In this document: in pieces, positions 8,657 through 16,064 of the stretch
Layout: each line of letters opens with the position of its first letter
Numbering within the stretch: the first letter of the stretch is position 1
Source: Niastella sp.
Lineage (GTDB): Bacteria > Bacteroidota > Bacteroidia > Chitinophagales > Chitinophagaceae
Direction: 5' to 3'
DNA length: 32,177 nucleotides
Assembly: GCA_017744515.1 (NCBI GenBank)
Contig: JAGIBF010000092.1
Location: 1 to 32,177, forward strand
The notes under the pieces: model-generated
Told to the model about the DNA's origin: nothing
Seen by the model: only the letters and a program-made list of their open reading frames with translations
The model's database searches: none
Program-made: the position numbers and the translations under genes

Positions 8657-9430
8657 TTAAACTACTGGTAGTGCACCGCCGTCAACGGAGTAATTGATTC
8701 CTGTGATATATTTTGCTTCCGATGAAACAAGAAAGGCAACAAGGTTAGCAATTTCTTCGGGTTCAGCCATTCTGCCTAATGGCACGCCAACTTTATCCAT
8801 TACAGCTTTAAATGCGTCTTCCACCTTACTATTCGATGACTTTGCTATGTTTTCGATAAACTCAAGCATTAATGGTGTTTTAACCACACCTGGTGAAACC
8901 ACATTTACACGTACTCCTTTTGCCCCTAATTCATTGGCCAACGCTTTGCTGTATATGTTCAACGCTGCTTTTGCAGCAGAATAAGACATGGTCATTTCCC
9001 AAATCGGTTGTTTTGCAGCTCCTGTTGAAATGTTAATGATCACACCACTTTGTTGTTCAATCATTGCTGGCAATAACGCTTTATTAATGCGCACAACAGA
9101 CAGGAAGTTCAATTGCCAGTCATTGATCCAATGCTCATCTGAAAGTGTACTGAAACCACCACCGGGACTTAGATTGGCACCAGCGTTATTTACTATAATA
9201 TCAATTCTGCCGAATGTTGTCAAAATTTCTTTAGCAATGGCCGCTGCACTTTCGGGTTGAGTAAGGTCTGCCGCTATGAAATAATGTCCGTTTGGGTTTT
9301 CCTTTGGCCCGGTCCTCGCAGTAACCACTACTTTACAACCTTCACTGCTTAATCTATCAGCAATCGCTTTGCCTATACCTTTTGTTCCACCTGTTATCAG
9401 TGCAACACGTCCTTTTAATGAATTGTCCAT
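8657..9430 (-). CDS. Short-chain dehydrogenase/reductase (SDR), classical type
   Basis: A 257-residue classical SDR. It has the nucleotide-binding TGGTKGIG (residues 13-20), the structural NNAG motif, the catalytic Ser in NIST, YSAAK with the Tyr and Lys, and the C-terminal SVDGG. A basic residue after the first glycine motif and TAR at the end of beta2 suggest an NADP(H) preference, but this is inference. The substrate cannot be read from the sequence. The gene is divergent from an HxlR-family regulator 114 bases away, an arrangement in which HxlR proteins often control an oxidoreductase in response to quinones or other electrophiles. Confidence 0.92.
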   Translation of the reverse strand: MDNSLKGRVALITGGTKGIGKAIADRLSSEGCKVVVTARTGPKENPNGHYFIAADLTQPESAAAIAKEILTTFGRIDIIVNNAGANLSPGGGFSTLSDEHWINDWQLNFLSVVRINKALLPAMIEQQSGVIINISTGAAKQPIWEMTMSYSAAKAALNIYSKALANELGAKGVRVNVVSPGVVKTPLMLEFIENIAKSSNSKVEDAFKAVMDKVGVPLGRMAEPEEIANLVAFLVSSEAKYITGINYSVDGGALPVV

Positions 9431-9450
9431 ATTGTTTTATTGAAAATGAA

Positions 9451-9481
9451 TTGCGAAGTACGGCTCAATACTTTACTTTTG
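9451..9481 (+). promoter_or_regulatory. Promoter of the hxlR-like gene, overlapping a dyad
   Basis: TTG at 9451-9453, a 20-base spacer and TACTTTTG at 9474-9481, an exact TAnnTTTG -7 box. Transcription would start near 9486-9490, giving a leader of about 55 bases before the ATG at 9545. The -7 box lies inside the dyad TACTTTTGAAAGTA (9474-9487), so a repressor bound there would block it. Confidence 0.55.
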
Positions 9482-9527
9482 AAAGTAGTAACACGAATGT
9501 ATAGTAATAACACAGGGTAAAGTATTG
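9466..9527. promoter_or_regulatory. Operator-like dyads between the SDR gene and the HxlR gene
   Basis: Two nested symmetries lie between the divergent genes. CAATACTTTAC (9466-9476) and GTAAAGTATTG (9517-9527) form a perfect 11-base inverted repeat with a 40-base spacer. Inside it, TACTTTTGAAAGTA (9474-9487) is a compact 6+2+6 palindrome. The TACT...AGTA outline matches the operators known for HxlR-family repressors such as YodB. The regulator next door is the obvious candidate to bind here. Confidence 0.6.
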
Positions 9528-9544
9528 CGGTAAATCAATCACTT

Positions 9545-9871
9545 ATGGGTATTAAAAAAAATGAAAAAATTGGTGAGAGATGTGCGTTACAGGATATTTT
9601 GGGGGTAATAGGCGGAAAATGGTCCATGTCGATCATCTATGCATTGTTCTCCGGTAAAAAGCGGTTCAGTGAACTGGAGCGCCTGGTGCCGAACATAAAT
9701 ACCCGGATGCTGGTCAAGGAATTGAAGAATATGGAAGCGAATGGAATAGTTACAAGAGAAGTTTTTGCCACTGTGCCTCCTACCGTAGAATATACTTTAA
9801 CTACAAAAGGGGAAAAGCTGGAGCCGATCATTAATGAATTGTATAAATGGGGATTGGCATACGTTAATTGA
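9545..9871 (+). CDS. HxlR-family winged helix-turn-helix regulator
   Basis: A 108-residue protein with the standard HxlR layout. It has a conserved N-terminal Cys (Cys13 in GERCALQDIL), which in several family members is the redox or electrophile sensor. It has GGKWSMSIIYAL, the recognition helix region RFSELERLVPNINTRMLVKELKNMEANGIVTRE, and the wing PPTVEYTLTTKGEKL. The family acts as dimers on palindromes. The dyads in the divergent intergenic space and the promoter overlap suggest it represses itself and the neighbouring SDR gene. The inducer is unknown. Confidence 0.93.
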   Translation: MGIKKNEKIGERCALQDILGVIGGKWSMSIIYALFSGKKRFSELERLVPNINTRMLVKELKNMEANGIVTREVFATVPPTVEYTLTTKGEKLEPIINELYKWGLAYVN

Positions 9872-10007
9872 TTGTTTTCTGGTGAACGACTGGCTTCGAA
9901 CCTTCCTACTCAACTATCTACTCAACAGAAGTGGCTTATCGGATGATAACTCCGACCGTCTGCTCAAAGCTTAGAAAGATAAGCAGGGAATCGTGTACGT
10001 TGCACCA

Positions 10008-10844
10008 ATGACTACCAGACTTATAAAGTTTTATCTGGCCATCATTCCGCTCCTGGTCGCAGCAGCAGGTTTTGGACTGGGCCATATCTCCTGGACCATT
10101 TATTTACCCATCTGGCTCATTCATACCATCCTCATGCTGGCGCTCCTGTGGTACCTTGGGGCCCGGGTGTTGGCAGGCAAAGAGGAAGTGCCCCGGCAAC
10201 AGGCTGTTATGGCTTTGCTGCTGGTGCTACCCTGGCTTTTTATCTCGGTTTTCTTTGGCATGGGTCCGCCGCCTGCCACCATTGCAGCATGGGTGCATAC
10301 GGCTACTGAACAGCAGGCGCGCTATGGTATTCTGATGGGCTGCGGCATCCTGGCTACCGGAGGATTCACGCTGCTGAGAGAAGAGCTGAAAAAAAGAGGA
10401 GAAAGGTTTTATTCAACACTGGGTATAGCTGCTCTATTGATGGCTGCACCGCTGTTTATCCTGAATATGGCTTATTGGGGCGGTTTCCTCACGCGTTCGT
10501 TCAGCACCTTCATCAATACCATCCCCGATGCTCCCAGGCCGGATTGGTACAAAGCTATGCAGGGATTGTTCTATTCGATCGGACTGGTGGAAGTAGCCTT
10601 GATCTACCTCGCAACTGCTGCCTTCGCGGCTGGTCTGAAAAAGGCGGGGCTTTTCAGGTCAGGTCCTTGCCGGCTTTACATCCTATTCAGCTTATTGGGC
10701 TTCGTGCTAAGCTGCCTCCCTTCCTGGTTGCCGGAACCTTTCGGCTCCATCTCCTATTTTGTCTCCATTCCCGCCATCCCCCTGGTAATCCCTTACCTGA
10801 TGGGGCTCAACTTACTTCAACGCTCAAATGATCTTTCGTCTTAA
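10008..10844 (+). CDS. Polytopic membrane protein of unknown family
   Basis: A 278-residue, very hydrophobic protein with about seven or eight predicted membrane segments. One begins at IKFYLAIIPLLVAAAGFGLG and the last is near SIPAIPLVIPYLMGLNLL. Loops are short and one contains KKRGERF, so they may face the cytoplasm. I do not recognise the family; there is no transport or enzyme motif I can name. The open frame reaches a GTG at 9993, but the ATG at 10008 (MTTRLIKFY) begins just before the first helix and is the better start. It is monocistronic and ends in a clear bidirectional hairpin. The 121 bases before the GTG hold nothing I can identify. Confidence 0.75.
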   Translation: MTTRLIKFYLAIIPLLVAAAGFGLGHISWTIYLPIWLIHTILMLALLWYLGARVLAGKEEVPRQQAVMALLLVLPWLFISVFFGMGPPPATIAAWVHTATEQQARYGILMGCGILATGGFTLLREELKKRGERFYSTLGIAALLMAAPLFILNMAYWGGFLTRSFSTFINTIPDAPRPDWYKAMQGLFYSIGLVEVALIYLATAAFAAGLKKAGLFRSGPCRLYILFSLLGFVLSCLPSWLPEPFGSISYFVSIPAIPLVIPYLMGLNLLQRSNDLSS

Positions 10845-10879
10845 AAACTTTTGCCTACTCTCTGATGCTATAAACTAAA

Positions 10880-10916
10880 AACCCTTCAATCCAACGATCT
10901 GAAGGGTTCACTTTTT
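10880..10916. terminator. Bidirectional rho-independent terminator
   Basis: AACCCTTCA (10880-10888) pairs perfectly with TGAAGGGTT (10900-10908) across an 11-base loop. TTTTT follows at 10912-10916 on the plus strand and an A-rich stretch precedes the stem, giving a T-run on the minus strand. It lies between two convergent genes and can serve both. Confidence 0.75.
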
Positions 10917-10992
10917 AGGGTAGGAACTAAATAATAAGATTATCAGCGACTGCAAAAAGGTTGCAGCCTGGTGGTCATTTCCTATTTAATTT

Positions 10993-11685
10993 TTATTTCT
11001 GTAACATCAAATTTTTCAAATTAATACTTCCACAATTAATTTCTTTCTCGTCAACTAAGGTGGCTCCTTGTTTGCCGGTGTAGCGTGTAACTTTATAAAT
11101 AAGATTTTGCCCCTTTATACTTAGTCCTGTTCGAAACGGACCAACCACTCCGTAATCAAAGAGGATTGCAAAATAAAAACCACTCGATTCTTTTGGATTA
11201 ATAGTTCTTTTTAAAGATGACGGCTTATGAATACTATTATCTAAAAAAGATTTCAAATCTGTTATACCATAGTCGGGCAATGGCTCTTTTTCGAGTGTCA
11301 TTGTATCGGAAGGAAGCAATATTTTAAAGAATCTACCAGGTAAAGACGGAACCTCATATTCTATAGGAAAGGCTATATTCAATTCTAATGGATTTTCTGT
11401 TTCATTGGTTATCCGGGTCCAAAATAAAACTTTATTTACTTTCTTCCCATGAGGGTCTGTGTATTCTATACCTCTTGAGAAACTGTTTTGTATGATAAGG
11501 CGCTTACCAACGGCATCAGTATACTCATACCTGGAATGAATATCAGGGCCCTTAAATCCGGGGGAAGTGACTTTGGCTTTGGTTTTGGACCTGATAATAT
11601 TCTTTTTTACTTCTGTTTGATTTTGCCCACATGAGGTGTGAAAAACATACATTAAGAACAAAGTATAGATGAATACGTATTTCAT
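10993..11685 (-). CDS. Exported protein of unknown function, probable lipoprotein
   Basis: A 230-residue protein with a hydrophobic N-terminus followed by FHTSCGQNQ. This resembles the relaxed lipobox often seen in Bacteroidota, with Cys19 as the lipid-bearing residue. The mature part is beta-rich with no enzyme motif I recognise; it includes FWTRITNETENPLELNIAFPIEYEVPSLP, which looks like an immunoglobulin-like strand pattern. It stands alone between the membrane protein gene and the tRNA gene. It could be an envelope or surface protein, but I cannot name a function. Confidence 0.75.
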   Translation of the reverse strand: MKYVFIYTLFLMYVFHTSCGQNQTEVKKNIIRSKTKAKVTSPGFKGPDIHSRYEYTDAVGKRLIIQNSFSRGIEYTDPHGKKVNKVLFWTRITNETENPLELNIAFPIEYEVPSLPGRFFKILLPSDTMTLEKEPLPDYGITDLKSFLDNSIHKPSSLKRTINPKESSGFYFAILFDYGVVGPFRTGLSIKGQNLIYKVTRYTGKQGATLVDEKEINCGSINLKNLMLQK

Positions 11686-12082
11686 AATTTTTTCTTTTTA
11701 ATTATTGGGATCAGAAATACTGCCAGACCTCGCTGCTACATTACTTTTTGGATATCGAGCTGGTAAACGACATCTTAGCGCCAGGTTTTTGCTGAACCTG
11801 TGCAGGAGAGTGAATCAGACAGGCCAACATGATGAGTTTTAATATCATGGTAAAGTTTGATGCAGCGAACTTACTTTAATCCTTTCAGCCTGAAGGGTCA
11901 GGATTGTAAATTAAAATGTAAGCTTTGTAAATTATTGTAAAAGTACCCTGGACCTTAGAAACCTGTTGCTCAAGATCATCCATGACTGCAACAAAATCGC
12001 AAACCCGGTCGACTGTATTAGTATTTTGGGGATGGTCTTTTGTTTCTATGCTTTTGCAAGCAAGCTTGTAACGCTGCAAAAC
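11686..12082. other. Intergenic region without a supportable gene
   Basis: About 400 bases between the start of the exported-protein gene and the tRNA terminator. No open frame here looks coding. Two small hairpins are visible: CAGGTT/AACCTG near 11780-11800, and CCTTTCA (11881-11887) with TGAAGGG (11891-11897), the latter framed by AATCCT and AGGATT. Neither has a T-run on the relevant strand, so I do not call them terminators. Confidence 0.5.
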
Positions 12083-12107
12083 AAAAAGCCCTGGCTATCG
12101 CCAAGGC
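12083..12107 (-). terminator. Rho-independent terminator of tRNA-Pro
   Basis: On the minus strand GCCTTGG (12107-12101) pairs with CCAGGGC (12094-12088), with one G-T wobble, across a six-base loop. TTTTT follows at 12087-12083. It starts 12 bases after the tRNA 3' end. Confidence 0.7.
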
Positions 12108-12119
12108 ATGATCTGTTTG

Positions 12120-12193
12120 TCGGGAAGACAGGATTCGAACCTGCGGCCTCGTCGTCCCGAACGACGCGCGCTACCGGGCTGCGCTACTTCCCG
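12120..12193 (-). tRNA. tRNA-Pro, anticodon CGG
   Basis: The minus strand folds as a full cloverleaf. The acceptor arms are CGGGAAG (12193-12187) and CTTCCCG (12127-12121), with discriminator A at 12120. The D-arm has GCGC pairs around AGCCCGGTA. The anticodon stem is CGTCG/CGACG around TTCGGGA, giving anticodon CGG (proline), and the T-arm is GCAGG-TTCGAAT-CCTGT. The bases after the discriminator are CAA, so CCA is not encoded and must be added by nucleotidyltransferase. It is transcribed alone from the promoter at 12215-12246. Confidence 0.96.
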
Positions 12194-12214
12194 AGACCGA
12201 GTATTCACGGAAAA

Positions 12215-12246
12215 CAAAAGTAATAGACGGTCAGCATTTTTTCAAA
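12215..12246 (-). promoter_or_regulatory. Consensus promoter of tRNA-Pro
   Basis: On the minus strand TTTG (12246-12243), a 20-base spacer and TACTTTTG (12222-12215) match the Bacteroidota sigma factor consensus exactly. The tRNA 5' end is at 12193, so the precursor would carry a leader of roughly 15 bases. Confidence 0.7.
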
Positions 12247-12411
12247 AAGTTTGCTACCGGCAGCCCCCTTCATCCGGGCAGTTTCTCGGCAAACGCCAGC
12301 CCCAATAACTTCCTACTCCCTACTCCCTTGTGCCGGATCAGCACTTTGAAATGCATCCCATATCCAGCAAAAAAGTGCGGGTATCATTAAGCTGGTGCTG
12401 GTGGTAGCACA

Positions 12412-12690
12412 TCAGCGTGCCATTACTTCGGCTATTACGGTAAAGCTCTTCGAAGAATAACGCTTTTGCTGCTTTTCACGGAGCGCAGCACTCTTTTCAA
12501 TGATACAGTAATGCAGCCGGCCATATCGCTTGCAGACCGATTGCAGGTACCGGAGTATATCATAACCAAGCAGCCCCTCTCCTGCCCTATACACCAAAAC
12601 AGTAAAATATTTTTCTCCCGAACGACTCCACATCTCTTCGATCTGCCGGCCCAGCCTGTTTGAAATGCTTACATTTATTGTATCAACCAT
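12412..12690 (-). CDS. Small hypothetical protein
   Basis: A 92-residue open frame starting with ATG at 12690, divergent from the TfoX-like gene and 25 bases from its chosen start. The predicted product mixes helices and strands (KYFTVLVYRAGEGLLGYDILRYLQSVCKRYGRLHYCIIEKS) and has a basic second half. It has no signal peptide or membrane helix. I do not recognise a family. A shorter open frame overlaps on the other strand, so coding status is uncertain; the globular composition and the fitting start make this strand more likely. Confidence 0.45.
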   Translation of the reverse strand: MVDTINVSISNRLGRQIEEMWSRSGEKYFTVLVYRAGEGLLGYDILRYLQSVCKRYGRLHYCIIEKSAALREKQQKRYSSKSFTVIAEVMAR

Positions 12691-12715
12691 CTACTTAAAA
12701 CTCCAATCAGGACAT

Positions 12716-13060
12716 ATGGCATTCGACGAACTACTGGCCGACCGCGTACGGGAAATGATCGCCGCCACCGAAAAGAAAGTAGAAGAAAAGAAAATGTTTG
12801 GCGGGCTCTGCTTTATGGTCAACGATAAAATGTGCGTAGGTGTGGAGCAGGAAAGGCTTATGCTGCGCATTGGACCCGATGCGTATGAAGAAGCCCTGGA
12901 AAAAGATGGCTGCACACCGATGGACTTTACGGGCAAAGTCATGAAAGGATATGTGTTTGTAGACAAGGATGTATTGACCACCAACAAGCAACTCAGCTGG
13001 TGGATGAAGCTGGCGCTGGACTTCAACAAAAAGGCCAAGGCTTCTAAAAAGAAGAAGTAA
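12716..13060 (+). CDS. TfoX/Sxy N-terminal domain protein
   Basis: A 114-residue protein with the TfoX-N core: an N-terminal helix (ELLADRVREMIA), then KKMFGGLCFMVNDKMCVGVEQERLMLRIG, DGCTPMDFTGKVMKGYVFV and a helical end with a Lys-rich tail (KKAKASKKKK). In gamma-proteobacteria TfoX/Sxy regulates competence, but stand-alone TfoX-N proteins are widespread and mostly uncharacterised. A competence role should not be assumed, and no competence gene is nearby. The frame is open from 12665, but the ATG at 12716 (MAFDELL) matches the family start and avoids overlap with the divergent ORF. Confidence 0.88.
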   Translation: MAFDELLADRVREMIAATEKKVEEKKMFGGLCFMVNDKMCVGVEQERLMLRIGPDAYEEALEKDGCTPMDFTGKVMKGYVFVDKDVLTTNKQLSWWMKLALDFNKKAKASKKKK

Positions 13061-13084
13061 CCCTTCGACAAGCTCAGGGTGACA
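13061..13084. repeat. Imperfect palindromic intergenic element
   Basis: Immediately after the TfoX-like stop lies CCCTTCGACAAGCTCAGGG followed by TGACA. It is an imperfect palindrome with CCCT/AGGG ends. I recall closely similar sequences as dispersed intergenic repeats in many unrelated genomes. Only one copy is in this window, so repeat status here comes from memory, not from the sequence. Confidence 0.4.
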
Positions 13085-13111
13085 TATTCCTTCAACTCCG
13101 CAAGAATCAGG

Positions 13112-13142
13112 TTTGCCGGGCTGTCAGCCACTGATAGCTTTG
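13112..13142 (+). promoter_or_regulatory. Consensus promoter of the 2OG-Fe(II) oxygenase gene
   Basis: TTTG (13112-13115), exactly 19 bases, then TAGCTTTG (13135-13142), a perfect match to TTTG-N19-TAnnTTTG. The ATG at 13148 is only five bases further on, so the transcript should begin at or next to the start codon. Confidence 0.7.
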
Positions 13143-13147
13143 CAAAC

Positions 13148-13858
13148 ATGGAAAACATCATCAACAGGATCAATGCACAGGATTGGACAGCCGCCGAAGA
13201 ACAACTTCACAATACCGGCTATGCGTTACTGCCCGGCGTATTGAATGAAGCGGAATGCAATCAACTCATCGAACAGTACAACGAAGCCACCCACTACCGC
13301 AAAACGATCGTCATGGAGCGGTATCGTTTTGGCCTGGGTGAATACAAATACTTCAAATATCCCCTACCCGGTCTGCTGCAGGATATCCGGCAAACCGTCT
13401 ACGCAAAACTGGTCAACGTGGCCAACACCTGGATGAAAGTACTGGGTATATACCGTCAATACCCGCCAACCCATACGGCCATGCAGGCGCTCTGTCGCAA
13501 GGAAGGGCAAACTCATCCTACGGTATTGATCCTGCAATATGGCGAAGGTGGGCACAATACACTGCACCAGGATTTATATGGGGACTTATTCTTCCCCATT
13601 CAATTGGTGCTTTTCCTGAACGAACCGGGAGCAGATTATACAGGCGGCGAGTTTGTGCTTACCCAACAAATACCCCGGGCGCAATCCAAAGCCATTGTGT
13701 TGACGCCGCGCAAAGGCGATTTCCTGGTATTCACTACCAACTTTCGCCCCGTAAAAGGCAGCAAAGGATACTATCGTGTCAACATGAAACATGGCGTCAG
13801 TGAAGTACATAGCGGGCAACGCCACACATTGGGTATCATCTTTCATGACGCCTCCTGA
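13148..13858 (+). CDS. 2-oxoglutarate/Fe(II)-dependent oxygenase (COG3826-like)
   Basis: A 236-residue soluble protein with a double-stranded beta-helix signature. The iron ligands are His and Asp in NTLHQDLYGD. The distal His lies near the end, most likely in NMKHGVSEVHSGQRHTLGIIFHDA, where the Arg of GQRHTLGI would bind the 2-oxoglutarate carboxylate. EPGADYTGGEFVLTQQ between them is the usual connecting segment of the family. The substrate is unknown; related proteins hydroxylate proteins, nucleobases or small molecules. I chose ATG 13148 rather than the longer frame from 13079 because the upstream part covers the promoter and the palindromic element and does not look coding. Confidence 0.88.
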   Translation: MENIINRINAQDWTAAEEQLHNTGYALLPGVLNEAECNQLIEQYNEATHYRKTIVMERYRFGLGEYKYFKYPLPGLLQDIRQTVYAKLVNVANTWMKVLGIYRQYPPTHTAMQALCRKEGQTHPTVLILQYGEGGHNTLHQDLYGDLFFPIQLVLFLNEPGADYTGGEFVLTQQIPRAQSKAIVLTPRKGDFLVFTTNFRPVKGSKGYYRVNMKHGVSEVHSGQRHTLGIIFHDAS

Positions 13859-13967
13859 TCCTGGCAAACCTTTACAAGAAAAGAAAAAATGTAAGGTGAA
13901 ACACTTATCACAAGCATCGATAGTATCTGACAGTTCATCCCGTATTCTTATCACTCATCTATTATAC

Positions 13968-13992
13968 CCTTTTACCCTAACGCGGTAAAAGG
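13968..13992. promoter_or_regulatory. Perfect inverted repeat in the promoter of the M13 peptidase gene
   Basis: CCTTTTACC (13968-13976) and GGTAAAAGG (13984-13992) are perfectly complementary across seven bases. The repeat fills the space between a TTTT at 13970-13973 and a -7-like TACCTTTA at 13993-14000, which are 19 bases apart. No T-run follows, so an operator is more likely than a terminator of the upstream oxygenase gene. Confidence 0.45.
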
Positions 13993-14028
13993 TACCTTTA
14001 GAAGCATCAAAAACTACAACTGTCAAAT

Positions 14029-16062
14029 ATGAAAGCCCATGTGTTGCTTACGACTGCTTTGCTCGGCAGCCTCGCTGCTTGTCAAAACAACAATACCCAA
14101 CCACCCCGACCCGATGTAGTAGCGGCCAATATGGACACTACCGTGAAGCCGGGCGATGATTTCTTCCTGTATACCAATGGCGGATGGATCAAAAATAACC
14201 CCATTCCCGATGAGGAAAGTCGCTGGGGTATTGGTAATATGGTGAATGAAGAACTGTACAAACGGGTACTCACCATCAATGAAAAAGCGGTGGCCGATTC
14301 TGCTGCCGGTGGCAATTCCAAAAAGCTGGCTGATTTCTGGCTCAGCGCCATGGATACCACGTTCATTGAACAAACCGGTATTAAACCACTCCAGCCTGAA
14401 TTAGATAAGATCAATGCCCTCCAGGATATCCCTTCCCTCATGCAACTGATTGCCGATTGGGAAGTGAAAGGCATCTCCCCTGCTTTCAGCACCTTCATCT
14501 TCCAGGATGCCAAAAACAGCGAGCAGATGGCGCTCTACCTGTACCAGGGTGGTCTCGGCCTGCCCAACCGCGATTATTACTTCAATACTGACGCAAGGAC
14601 TACCAACATACGCACTGAATACGTGAAGCACCTGGCAAAGATGTTCCGGTTGCTGGGCGATGATACCACCGCTGCTGCCAGCAATGCAGCTACCGTTATG
14701 AAGCTGGAAACAAGACTGGCGAAGGTGTCCCGCAAACTGGAAGCCCTGCGCGACCCCTATGCCAACTACAACAAGTTTGCCGTTGCCGATCTCAAAAAGC
14801 TGACACCTGCGGTAGACTGGAAAGTCTGGATGACCAATATCGGGGCCGGCAAAGTAGATTCTGTCATTGTAGGACAACCGGAGTTCTACAAAGAACTGCA
14901 AGCTGTACTCACTACTGTTCCCTTGAACGATTGGAAAACTTACCTGCGCTGGAACCTGGTCAACGAATCAGCCCAATACCTCAGCACACCTTTTGCCAAC
15001 CAGGACTTTGAGTTTTACTCCAAAACCATCAGAGGTGTCAAGAAACAACGACCCCGTTGGAAAAGAGTGTTGGACACACAGAAAGGTGTAATGGGTGAAC
15101 TGGTAGGTCAGCTGTTTGTGAAGGAGTACTTCAACGAAACTGCCAAGAAGCGTTATTCAGATATGGTAGAAGCCATCCGCACGGCCTTGAAGGATCGCAT
15201 CAACAAGCTGGACTGGATGAGCGACAGCACCCGCCAGAAAGCCCTGCACAAGCTGGCTACCATGAAAAAGAAAGTAGGTTATCCTGATAAATGGAAAGAT
15301 TTTTCGGGCATGCAGATAAGCCGCAGCGCTTACGTGCTGAACATGCAACGCGCCAACGCCTGGTGGCACGAGTACAATGTAAATAAACTGGGCAAACCGG
15401 TCGACCGTACTGATTGGGACATGGCGCCGCAGGAATACAACGCTTATTACAACCCCTCCAACAACGAGATCGTATTGCCTGCAGGCATCTTTACCGTACC
15501 GGGTTATCGCGATGAAGAACTGGACGATGCCGTGGTATATGGCTACGCTGCCGCTTCTACCATCGGTCATGAGATCACACACGGCTTCGATGATGAAGGC
15601 CGCCAGTTCGATGCCAATGGCAACCTCGTAAGCTGGTGGACGAAAGAAGATGAAGAGAAGTTCAAGAAGAGAGCACAGGTAATGATCGATCAGTTCAACG
15701 GATATGTAGTAGTAGATACGCTGCGCATCAATGGTCAGGCTACCCTTGGAGAAAACATTGCTGATCTGGGTGGCATCCTGCTGGGATGGGATGCTTTCCA
15801 AAAAACAGAGCAATACAAGAAAGGAGAAAAGCTGGCCGGCTATACGCCCTCTCAGCGTTACTTCTTTGGTTATGCTTTAGGGTGGCTGGGACATACCCGG
15901 AAGGAATCACTGGCCAATCAATTGCTGACAGATGTACACTCACCGGCTCAATACCGGGTGAATGGCCCCATGGCTGACGTAGATGCATTCTATCAAACAT
16001 TCAATATTCAGCCGGGCGATAAACTATACAGGCCAGATAGCCTGCGCGTGAAGATCTGGTAA
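14029..16062 (+). CDS. M13 (neprilysin-like) zinc metallopeptidase, lipoprotein
   Basis: A 677-residue protein with a lipoprotein signal (MKAHVLLTTALLGSLAAC, Cys18), so it is probably anchored in the envelope. The M13 N-terminal signature KPGDDFFLYTNGGWIKNNPIP follows. The catalytic domain has HEITH (His514, Glu515, His518) and the third zinc ligand Glu575 in ENIADLGG. The C-terminal NGPMADVDAFYQTFNIQPGDKLYRP is typical and the length is standard for bacterial PepO/M13 enzymes. The family cleaves oligopeptides on the amino side of hydrophobic residues. It is monocistronic, with an inverted repeat in its promoter, and is followed by the hairpin element at 16065-16156. Confidence 0.96.
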   Translation: MKAHVLLTTALLGSLAACQNNNTQPPRPDVVAANMDTTVKPGDDFFLYTNGGWIKNNPIPDEESRWGIGNMVNEELYKRVLTINEKAVADSAAGGNSKKLADFWLSAMDTTFIEQTGIKPLQPELDKINALQDIPSLMQLIADWEVKGISPAFSTFIFQDAKNSEQMALYLYQGGLGLPNRDYYFNTDARTTNIRTEYVKHLAKMFRLLGDDTTAAASNAATVMKLETRLAKVSRKLEALRDPYANYNKFAVADLKKLTPAVDWKVWMTNIGAGKVDSVIVGQPEFYKELQAVLTTVPLNDWKTYLRWNLVNESAQYLSTPFANQDFEFYSKTIRGVKKQRPRWKRVLDTQKGVMGELVGQLFVKEYFNETAKKRYSDMVEAIRTALKDRINKLDWMSDSTRQKALHKLATMKKKVGYPDKWKDFSGMQISRSAYVLNMQRANAWWHEYNVNKLGKPVDRTDWDMAPQEYNAYYNPSNNEIVLPAGIFTVPGYRDEELDDAVVYGYAAASTIGHEITHGFDDEGRQFDANGNLVSWWTKEDEEKFKKRAQVMIDQFNGYVVVDTLRINGQATLGENIADLGGILLGWDAFQKTEQYKKGEKLAGYTPSQRYFFGYALGWLGHTRKESLANQLLTDVHSPAQYRVNGPMADVDAFYQTFNIQPGDKLYRPDSLRVKIW

Positions 16063-16064
16063 GC

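Noticed and set aside
9872..9992. A TTCGAACC stretch after the HxlR gene resembling a tRNA T-arm
   Set aside because: No acceptor, D or anticodon arms can be built around it on either strand.
11885..12079. 64-residue minus-strand open frame before the tRNA terminator
   Set aside because: No promoter, no family and no coding character; it covers intergenic hairpins and part of the region next to the tRNA terminator.
11966..12308. Two plus-strand open frames across the tRNA, with products such as KTGFEPAASSSRTTRATGL and DSNLRPRRPERRALPG
   Set aside because: They are antisense translations of the tRNA-Pro gene. Such phrases are well-known false proteins in databases.
12295..12340. Short CCTACTCCCTACTCCCT direct repeat upstream of the tRNA promoter
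   Set aside because: Only about two copies of a low-complexity unit; not enough to call an element.
15157..15813. 218-residue minus-strand open frame inside the M13 peptidase gene
   Set aside because: It covers the HEITH and ENIADLGG regions in antisense; a codon-bias shadow.
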